A stretch of DNA of 8,664 nt from an uncultured Collinsella sp. GTDB taxonomy: Bacteria; Actinomycetota; Coriobacteriia; Coriobacteriales; Coriobacteriaceae. How positions within the stretch are numbered: the stretch's first letter is position 1; each line of letters begins with the position of its first letter. Under the pieces are notes generated by a model. That model was not told the DNA's origin. It saw only the letters and a list, made by a program, of their open reading frames with translations, and did no database searches. Positions 1 through 7,171 of this stretch are shown in pieces. Location of the stretch: positions 1 through 8,664 of the forward strand of contig UQTR01000084.1 in NCBI GenBank assembly GCA_900544065.1, written 5' to 3'. A program made the translations under genes and the position numbers.

Positions 1-6
1 AAAGAG

Positions 7-32
7 AAGAGGCGGGGCATGCCCCGCCTCTT
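7..32. terminator. 26-bp perfect palindrome, probable terminator of an off-window gene
   Basis: The two 13-base arms are exact reverse complements with no spacer; the GC-rich core is GGCGGGGCA/TGCCCCGCC. The outer bases are A-rich on the left and end in CTCTT on the right. On the minus strand the stem runs on into CTCTTT, and on the plus strand the right arm ends CTCTT before ACACC. Either strand therefore has a weak U-rich tail, so I do not assign direction. It sits at the window edge, and the likeliest role is ending transcription of a gene to the left. A DNA-binding palindrome is the alternative. Confidence 0.5.
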
Positions 33-250
33 ACACCACATCTCTGCGCGCTACCACAAGGCGTCCTACAGCGGAGGAATTGCAGGCGTTTATCAGCTAA
101 GTACTTGGACATATGTTGCGTAACACTGCATATTATGCAAAAAGATAATGCTACAGGGCTTGTGGCAGTACTCATATTTGACGTTTTTTGCCCACGACCC
201 CTTATTGCGTGGGCGAATCAGTTGCAAAACGGACTCCAAAGCGTCCTTCG
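33..250. other. Intergenic stretch, no supportable gene
   Basis: Short open frames exist on both strands here (for example plus 105-329 and minus 93-293), but they lack a well-placed ribosome site. They also run into or across the glnN terminator and show no family resemblance, so I do not call genes. The composition is clearly more AT-rich than the flanking coding DNA. Visible structure includes a 13-bp palindrome (127-139) and a 7-bp inverted repeat GCCCACG/CGTGGGC at 190-196/208-214 with an 11-base loop. Nothing resembles a tRNA or a riboswitch I know. Confidence 0.6.
127..139. promoter_or_regulatory. 13-bp AT-rich palindrome, possible operator
   Basis: TGCATATTATGCA is a perfect palindrome around a central T. 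A loose plus-strand promoter overlaps it: TTGGAC at 105-110 and CATATT at 129-134 with an 18-base spacer. No gene starts downstream on that strand before the 3' end of glnN, so any promoter role is uncertain. It could belong to a regulatory region of a gene lying left of the window on the minus strand. Confidence 0.22.
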
Positions 251-290
251 CAAACAAAAAGCCGGGGTCCGCGCGATGCGGACCCCGGCT
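251..290 (-). terminator. Rho-independent terminator of glnN
   Basis: On the minus strand a 13-bp perfect stem (260-272 paired with 278-290) closes a 5-base loop. It is followed directly by TTTTTGTTTG, the classic intrinsic terminator layout. It begins 30 bases past the glnN stop codon. On the plus strand the stem is followed by CAATACC, so it acts in one direction only. Confidence 0.93.
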
Positions 291-319
291 CAATACCGTG
301 ACGATATGTCAGTTACGTT

Positions 320-2407
<2,088 letters not shown>

Positions 2408-2428
2408 ACGGAACTCCCTTCGTATCGG

Positions 2429-2447
2429 CACCGCGTGAGAAGCGGTG
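2429..2447 (-). promoter_or_regulatory. Hairpin just upstream of the glnN ribosome site
   Basis: CACCGC (2429-2434) and GCGGTG (2442-2447) form a 6-bp stem with a 7-base loop in the glnN leader. It ends 8 bases before the Shine-Dalgarno sequence AAGGGAG (2414-2420). It could influence translation or mRNA stability. It does not cover the ribosome site, so I do not claim a switch. Confidence 0.35.
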
Positions 2448-2492
2448 TTGATTACTAACGAACGAGTCATAGATTAGGCTCGTCGTGTTTCC

Positions 2493-2531
2493 GCAACATT
2501 ACCGTTATGTTGCTGTCACGAAACCAATCAA
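2493..2531 (-). promoter_or_regulatory. Candidate glnN promoter with overlapping inverted repeat
   Basis: On the minus strand TTGATT (2526-2531) and CATAAC (2504-2509) are separated by 16 bases, a fair sigma70-type match. This would place the start of transcription near 2497 and give a leader of about 90 bases. An inverted repeat, GCAACAT-N7-ATGTTGC (2493-2513), is centred on the -10 hexamer, as expected for a repressor site. A second stem, TACCGC/GCGGTA (2538-2543/2550-2555), lies just upstream. Neither repeat matches a nitrogen-regulator box I can name. Confidence 0.33.
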
Positions 2532-2608
2532 TGAGGTTACCGCATCGCAGCGGTATTGCCACCCTCAACAGCCAACGAACTGCATAAATTGCAGACCTCC
2601 CCGCATGG

Positions 2609-2706
2609 TTTAAGGGTAGTCAATCTGGGATGGGGCTCTATTAACTGGTATTTTGCATCAGATACCAGTCTTTATAGCCCCGTCCCAAATTTACTGTCCC
2701 GTTATA
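2609..2706. repeat. Palindromic MITE/REP-like element with about 28-bp imperfect terminal inverted repeats
   Basis: The outer arms (2618-2637 and the reverse complement of 2676-2695) agree at 17 of 20 positions around a GGGAYGGGGCT core. A looser match extends outward through GGG to about 2609 and 2706. Inside, ACTGGTAT/ATACCAGT (2644-2651/2662-2669) forms a second 8-bp stem around a 10-base loop. The whole element folds as one long hairpin on either strand. There is no coding potential. Size, long imperfect terminal repeats and intergenic position fit a MITE or REP-type repeat. A terminator between divergent genes or a structured leader of glnN are alternatives. No convincing target-site duplication is visible beyond a possible TA. 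Confidence 0.5.
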
Positions 2707-2762
2707 GGCAATGTCGATAGCAAGGCATCTTTGATTGGTATCCCCGAATAGCGAGTGAAACT

Positions 2763-2790
2763 CCACCGTGACACAGTGGTGCTGTAGAAT
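2763..2790 (+). promoter_or_regulatory. metF operon promoter with operator-like palindrome at the -35 position
   Basis: TAGAAT (2785-2790) is a good -10 hexamer and would start transcription about 38 bases before the metF ATG. No recognisable -35 lies 15-19 bases upstream. That space is instead filled by CCACCGTGACACAGTGG (2763-2779), a 17-bp palindrome with one mismatched pair around a central A. The layout suggests an activator-dependent or repressor-controlled promoter for the methionine genes. I cannot name the regulator. Confidence 0.4.
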
Positions 2791-2834
2791 CCTTACAACA
2801 CATCACACTATTTAAGTATCTAAAGGAGCACGAT

Positions 2835-3707
2835 ATGCGCGTCGACGAGGTTTTTAAGCAGGCAGCATCCCAGGGCACCGCACCCGTTTCGTTTGAGATG
2901 TTCCCGCCCAAGGGCGAGCTTACCCTTAACACGGCTCGCGAGGTGGCAGGCAATCTGTGCAAGCTTTCGCCGAGCTTTGTCTCGGTCACCTGCTCTGCCG
3001 GCGGCTCTGGCAACGGCGCCACCACCGCCCCCATCGCGCATATGATTACGAGCGAATTCAATACGCCCTCGGTGGCACACCTTACCTGCGTGGGCCGCTC
3101 GCACGCCGATATCGCCGCCAAGATCGACGAATACCGCTCCGCCGGCGTAGAAAACATCCTGGCCCTGCGCGGTGATCTGCCCGCTGGCGCGACCGAGGAT
3201 GACAAGCCCGCCTCGGACTACGCCTACGCCCGCGAGCTCATCCCCGAGCTTGTCGACGCCGGCTTTTGTGTGGGCGCCGCGGCCTACCCCGAGGGCCACA
3301 TTGCCTGTGAGGACCTCAACGCTTCGGTCGAATACCTCAAGCAAAAACAGGACGCCGGCGCGAGCTTCTTTGTGACGCAGCTCTTCTTTGACAACGAGTG
3401 CTTCTACCGCTTCCGCGAGCTTGCCGACAAGGCAGGCATCACCGTGCCCATTACCGCGGGCATCATGCCGTTTATGGGCAAGTCGCAGATCAGCCGCATG
3501 GTCTTCATGTGCGGCGCGTCGCTGCCCTCCCCCGTCATCAAGATCCTCGCCAAATACGAGAACGACCCCGAGAGCCTGCAGGCAGCCGGTGTAGATTATG
3601 CCGCCCGCCAGCTTTGCGACCTCAAGGAGCACGGCGCCGACGGTCTGCACTTGTACACTATGAACCGTCCTGCGATCGCCGCGACCATTATGGAGCGTCT
3701 GGGGTAA
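2835..3707 (+). CDS. metF: 5,10-methylenetetrahydrofolate reductase
   Basis: Flavoprotein (FAD) that reduces 5,10-methylene-THF to 5-methyl-THF, the methyl donor for the MetH encoded two genes downstream; cytosolic. The 290 residues match bacterial MetF (E. coli 296) as a single TIM-barrel domain. Seen: SFEMFPPKGE near the N-terminus, with Glu21 matching the catalytic Glu28 of E. coli; SVTCSAGGSGN; HLTCVGRS; NILALRGDLP with Asp114 at the position of the flavin-tuning Asp120; AAYPEGH; and FVTQLFFDNE with the folate-binding Gln182. The segment AGIMPFMGKSQ has a lysine where E. coli has Phe223, by eye alignment; similar variation occurs in other anaerobes, so I do not read it as loss of function. 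AAAGGAG at 2822-2828, 6 bases before the ATG, fixes the start. It is first in a three-gene operon. No MetV-like zinc subunit is present; the electron donor cannot be told from the sequence. Confidence 0.95.
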   Translation: MRVDEVFKQAASQGTAPVSFEMFPPKGELTLNTAREVAGNLCKLSPSFVSVTCSAGGSGNGATTAPIAHMITSEFNTPSVAHLTCVGRSHADIAAKIDEYRSAGVENILALRGDLPAGATEDDKPASDYAYARELIPELVDAGFCVGAAAYPEGHIACEDLNASVEYLKQKQDAGASFFVTQLFFDNECFYRFRELADKAGITVPITAGIMPFMGKSQISRMVFMCGASLPSPVIKILAKYENDPESLQAAGVDYAARQLCDLKEHGADGLHLYTMNRPAIAATIMERLG

Positions 3708-4495
3708 TGGAAAAACCGCACGTCGATACAACCGTTGTTGAAGTGCCGGCCGACCTTGCGTCGCCGGCGCTTTACCGTATCGACGCTGCCCACCACCCTC
3801 GTGTCGACCGTGCCGAGATGCTGCGGTATCTGGGCTACGGCGGCCAGCAGATTGAGCCCGAGCTGTCACGACGTATTGAGCTTGTAGTCGAGCGCCTAGA
3901 GCTGGACATTGAACCCCGCGGCGTGCGACGCGTGTTTGCCGTCGATGCCACGGGCGTCGACGAGCAGGGCGAGCCCTGCATCCGCTTGGTTGGCACCAAT
4001 GTTGAGCTGCGGGGTCGTGATATCTATCGCCACCTTAAGGACGCCCGCCTTGCCGCACTCATGGCATGCACCCTCGGCATGGACGCCGAGCGTCGCCTGC
4101 GCACCACGGGAGCCCAGCAGCCCCTAGAGGGAGCCGTGCTCGATGCCGCGTGCTCCGCCTATGTAGAAGCTGCTGTTGAGCAGATGGACCAGCAGGTCAA
4201 GGCTGCGGCCGCCGCACACGGGCTCGCCGGCAACTGGCGCTTTAGTCCCGGCTACGGCGACTGCCCGCTCTCGGCCCAGCGCTCGATCGTCAACGCGCTC
4301 AACGCCACGCGGCTCATCGGGCTTACCGTCACACCCACCAGCCTACTCATGCCCACCAAGAGCGTGACCGCGGTGATCGGCCTGTTCGACGGCGAGGTCC
4401 ACGACGCCCAGAGCCGCCCCACCTGCAATATCTGCCGCATGCGCGAGCACTGCCGCTTCCGCGCCGCCCACACCACCTGCTATTCCAGCCATTAG
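3707..4495 (+). CDS. Stand-alone B12-dependent methionine synthase activation-domain protein
   Basis: A 262-residue protein corresponding to the C-terminal AdoMet-binding activation module that E. coli carries inside MetH. It should bind S-adenosylmethionine and support reductive remethylation of MetH whose cobalamin has become cob(II)alamin. The clearest motif is RFSPGYGDCPLSAQ from Arg178, equivalent to the RPAPGYPACPDH-type AdoMet loop. The following MPTKSVTAVIG stretch is also family-like. After the domain comes a cysteine cluster, C240-x2-C243-x5-C249-x8-C258, suitable for metal or Fe-S binding. The first ~90 residues include a region rich in Glu and Arg and are less recognisable. ATG shares its A with the metF stop (TAATG), so translation is probably coupled. 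Its stop codon TAG merges with the AGGAG ribosome site of metH. Position between metF and a MetH that lacks this module strongly supports the role. Confidence 0.9.
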   Translation: MEKPHVDTTVVEVPADLASPALYRIDAAHHPRVDRAEMLRYLGYGGQQIEPELSRRIELVVERLELDIEPRGVRRVFAVDATGVDEQGEPCIRLVGTNVELRGRDIYRHLKDARLAALMACTLGMDAERRLRTTGAQQPLEGAVLDAACSAYVEAAVEQMDQQVKAAAAAHGLAGNWRFSPGYGDCPLSAQRSIVNALNATRLIGLTVTPTSLLMPTKSVTAVIGLFDGEVHDAQSRPTCNICRMREHCRFRAAHTTCYSSH

Positions 4496-4504
4496 GAGCC
4501 CTCG

Positions 4505-7063
4505 ATGTTTACTCCGCTTATCACTCATGATTCTGACGGCACTGCATTGGCGGCGCCCGTTGATGCCGCACGTCGCAACGGTGCCACGTACAAGACACGC
4601 ACGATCGACGATCTGCGCATTAAGGACGATCGCCTGCGCGCCGCTATCGAGGGCACGGGACACCTGCTGTTCGACGGCGGCATGGGCACCATGTTGCAGG
4701 CCGCCGGCATGAAGGCAGGCGCCCTGCCCGAGCTGCTCAACTTTGAGGAGCCCCAGGTCATAACCGATATTCAGCGTCAGTACGTCGAGGCCGGCTGCGA
4801 CGTGATCACCGCCAACACCTTTGGCGCCAACGCCCACAAGCTCGACGGTGCCGCCACTGTGGCAGACGTCTTTGCCGCGGCAGTCACCTGCGCCCGCGCG
4901 GCCGGCGCCCGCTACGTCGCCGGCGACATCGGCCCCATCGGCGCCCTGCTGCGCCCCCTGGGCACCCTCAGCTTTGACGAGGCCTACGACCTCTTTGCCG
5001 AGGAGGTGCGCGCCGGCGTCGCTGCGGGCGTCGACCTCTTTATTATCGAGACCATGACCGACCTGGCCGAGATCAAGGCGGCAGTCCTCGCCTGCCGCGA
5101 GAACTCCAACCTGCCCGTCTTTGCCACCATGACCTTTGAGGAAGACGGTCGCACCTTCCTGGGAACGAGTCCCGAGGTGGCCGCCATCACGCTCGACGCC
5201 ATCGGCGCCGACGTTTTGGGCATCAACTGCAGCCAAGGACCGGCCGAGCTCCGAGGACTCGCCGCACGTATGCTCACCGTTACCGACAAGCCTGTTATGG
5301 TGCAGGCCAACGCGGGACTCCCCCACGTAGACGATGACGGCAATACCGTCTTTGATATCCAGGCCCCCGAATACGCCGAGGCCGTCGCCGGCATGATCGC
5401 CGACGGCGTGAGCGTCGTCGGCGGATGCTGCGGAACCACGCCGGCGCACATGACGGCACTTCGTACCCTCATCGACAACCACACGCCCAGCCCGCGTCAC
5501 CGCAAGCCCAGCATGTCGGTCACGAGCGCCCAGACGGTCGTGGACCTCCCCTGCGACGGCCACAAGATCGCCGTCATCGGCGAGCGCATCAACCCCACCG
5601 GCAAAAAGCGCCTGCAGCAGGCCCTGCGCGACGGCGACCTGGACTACGTCGTGAGCCAGGGCATCAGCCAGCAAGAGCAGGGCGCCGACATCCTGGACGT
5701 CAACGTGGGCCTGCCCGAGATCGACGAGGTCAAGGTCATCCAGCAAGCGACCGAGCAGCTCCAAGGCTCCACGCTGCTGCCGCTGCAGATCGACTCCACC
5801 GACCCCGCCGCCGTCGAGGCAGCCGTGCGCCGCTACGCCGGCAAGCCCATCATCAACTCGGTCAACGGCAAACAGCAGATCATGGATGAGATCTTTCCGC
5901 TGGTCGCCCACTACGGCACCAACGTCGTCGGCCTCACGCTCGACGAAGGCGGCATCCCCGATACCGCCGAGGCCCGCTTCGCCATCGCCGAGCGCATCGT
6001 GGCCGAGGCTGCCCGCTACGGCATCGGCCCGGACCGCATCCTCATCGACTGCCTGGTCATGACCGCCTCGACCAATCAACGCCAGGCCGAACAGATCCTG
6101 CGCGCCATGTCCCTGTGCAAGGAGCGCCTGGGCGTCAAATGCGCGCTCGGCGTGTCGAACATCAGCTTTGGCCTGCCCGCCCGCCCGCTGCTGGGTTCGG
6201 TCTTTTTGGCCGCCGCCTTTGGCGCGGGCCTCGATGCCCCCATCATGAACCCGGGCTCCAAGCGCTTTATGGACACCGTCTACAGCTATCGCGTCCTGAG
6301 CGTTGAGGACGAGGGCTCGACCGGATACATCGAGCGCTATGCCGGCTGGACCGATCCGTATAAGATCGCCGCCAACCCGGCAGCGGCCCAGGCAGTATCG
6401 ACCGACACCGTGCCCGCCGCTGGCACCGCCGGCTCCGACGGCAACGACGACCCGATTCGTCGCATGGTCGTCTCGGGCCGCAAGGGAGAGATCGCTGCCG
6501 AGACCGAGCGTCTGCTGGCAGATCACGACGCTATGGACCTCATCAACAATCACTTTATCCCCGCCCTCGACGAGGTGGGCGTCCTCTTTGACCAAGGCAA
6601 GTTCTTCTTGCCGCAGCTTATGGCCTCGGCCGAAGCCGCACGCGTGGGCTTCGACACCATCAAGCGTCTGATGCCCGCCGGCGAGATCGCCGACAAGGGC
6701 AAGATCTGCGTGGCCACCGTCAAGGGCGACATCCACGATATTGGCAAGAACATCGTCAAAATGCTGCTCGACAACTACGGCTACACCGTCTTTGACCTGG
6801 GCCGCGACGTCGATCCGCAGGAGGTACTCAAGACCGTCAAGGAGCGCGATATCAAACTCGTCGGCCTCTCGGCGCTTATGACTACCACGGTCGTCGCCAT
6901 GGAGGAGACCATCAAGCTGCTTCATTCCGAGGTGCCGGGCGTCAAGATCATCGTGGGCGGCGCCGTACTCACCCCCGAATACGCCAAGCAGATCGGCGCG
7001 GACTACTACGCCAAGGACGCCGCCGAGAGCGCGCGCATCGCCGAAGAGGTCTTTGGGCAGTAA
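4505..7063 (+). CDS. metH: Cobalamin-dependent methionine synthase, without activation domain
   Basis: Transfers the methyl group of 5-methyl-THF via cobalamin to homocysteine, giving methionine and THF; cytosolic. Domains in order over 852 residues: homocysteine-binding barrel (about 50-340) with DGGMGTM at 57-63 and zinc ligands Cys242 (GINCSQGP) and Cys308-Cys309 (GGCCGTTP); folate (pterin-binding) barrel from IAVIGERINPTG at 355-366; an Ala/Thr/Gly-rich linker near 620-645; cobalamin cap domain (about 648-735); and B12-binding Rossmann domain with DIHDIG at 742-747, His744 being the lower cobalt ligand. The chain ends after this domain, whereas E. coli MetH (1227 residues) continues into the activation module, here supplied by the preceding gene. 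AGGAG at 4494-4498, 6 bases before the ATG, supports this start, though it gives about 35 more N-terminal residues than E. coli before the barrel. All key residues are present, so it should be active. Confidence 0.95.
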   Translation: MFTPLITHDSDGTALAAPVDAARRNGATYKTRTIDDLRIKDDRLRAAIEGTGHLLFDGGMGTMLQAAGMKAGALPELLNFEEPQVITDIQRQYVEAGCDVITANTFGANAHKLDGAATVADVFAAAVTCARAAGARYVAGDIGPIGALLRPLGTLSFDEAYDLFAEEVRAGVAAGVDLFIIETMTDLAEIKAAVLACRENSNLPVFATMTFEEDGRTFLGTSPEVAAITLDAIGADVLGINCSQGPAELRGLAARMLTVTDKPVMVQANAGLPHVDDDGNTVFDIQAPEYAEAVAGMIADGVSVVGGCCGTTPAHMTALRTLIDNHTPSPRHRKPSMSVTSAQTVVDLPCDGHKIAVIGERINPTGKKRLQQALRDGDLDYVVSQGISQQEQGADILDVNVGLPEIDEVKVIQQATEQLQGSTLLPLQIDSTDPAAVEAAVRRYAGKPIINSVNGKQQIMDEIFPLVAHYGTNVVGLTLDEGGIPDTAEARFAIAERIVAEAARYGIGPDRILIDCLVMTASTNQRQAEQILRAMSLCKERLGVKCALGVSNISFGLPARPLLGSVFLAAAFGAGLDAPIMNPGSKRFMDTVYSYRVLSVEDEGSTGYIERYAGWTDPYKIAANPAAAQAVSTDTVPAAGTAGSDGNDDPIRRMVVSGRKGEIAAETERLLADHDAMDLINNHFIPALDEVGVLFDQGKFFLPQLMASAEAARVGFDTIKRLMPAGEIADKGKICVATVKGDIHDIGKNIVKMLLDNYGYTVFDLGRDVDPQEVLKTVKERDIKLVGLSALMTTTVVAMEETIKLLHSEVPGVKIIVGGAVLTPEYAKQIGADYYAKDAAESARIAEEVFGQ

Positions 7064-7088
7064 CACAACGGAAACAACCGAGCACCAA

Positions 7089-7126
7089 AACGTGCCGCAT
7101 GCGCCACTTGGCACGTGCGGCACGTT
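7089..7126. repeat. 38-bp near-perfect palindrome between metH and the DUF711 gene
   Basis: The halves pair at 16 of 19 positions. The outer 11 bp (AACGTGCCGCA, 7089-7099, with 7116-7126) are perfect and an inner GCCA/TGGC match sits next to the centre. As RNA it forms a strong hairpin, but the plus-strand tail is TTAGAATAGA, not a U-run, so it is a poor intrinsic terminator for metH. On the minus strand the stem is followed by TTTT, yet no minus-strand gene would use it. Its right half contains the -35 hexamer of the next promoter, which favours a DNA-level operator. A degenerate terminator for metH remains possible. Confidence 0.6.
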
Positions 7127-7136
7127 AGAATAGATA
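7108..7136 (+). promoter_or_regulatory. Promoter of the DUF711 gene
   Basis: TTGGCA (7108-7113) and TAGATA (7131-7136) are separated by exactly 17 bases, a good sigma70-type match. This would start transcription near 7143 and leave about 28 bases of leader before the ATG. An overlapping TAGAAT (7126-7131) resembles the metF -10 but has no -35 at proper spacing. The promoter indicates the DUF711 gene can be expressed apart from the methionine operon. Confidence 0.5.
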
Positions 7137-7171
7137 AGATTATGCTCGTTTTGGCAGATAGGAGCGCAAGG

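Noticed and set aside
190..214. GCCCACG/CGTGGGC stem next to TTTTTT as a terminator
   Set aside because: The T-run precedes the stem on the plus strand, and on the minus strand the stem is followed by A-residues, so the orientation is wrong for an intrinsic terminator on either strand.
2408..2470. Earlier ATG for glnN at 2470
   Set aside because: It adds 21 unconserved residues and spans the leader hairpin and the AAGGGAG ribosome site that serves the ATG at 2407.
2565..2602. A six-codon minus-strand leader peptide (ATG at 2585, stop at 2565) with GGGGAGG 10 bases upstream, in the glnN leader
   Set aside because: The best glnN promoter lies downstream of it, the spacing is long, and the peptide MQFVGC has no run of a regulatory amino acid. 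It is probably chance.
3398..3706. Upstream extension of the activation-protein frame into metF
   Set aside because: The frame stays open by composition. The family-like sequence begins at the ATG at 3707, and the TAATG overlap with the metF stop is a standard coupling arrangement.
2820..3869. A 349-residue minus-strand frame over metF
   Set aside because: It is antisense to metF, with no ribosome site or recognisable domain.
7115..7171. GTG start at 7115 for the DUF711 protein
   Set aside because: It lies inside the palindrome and promoter, has no ribosome site, and adds residues absent from the family. The ATG at 7172 has AGGAG at proper spacing.
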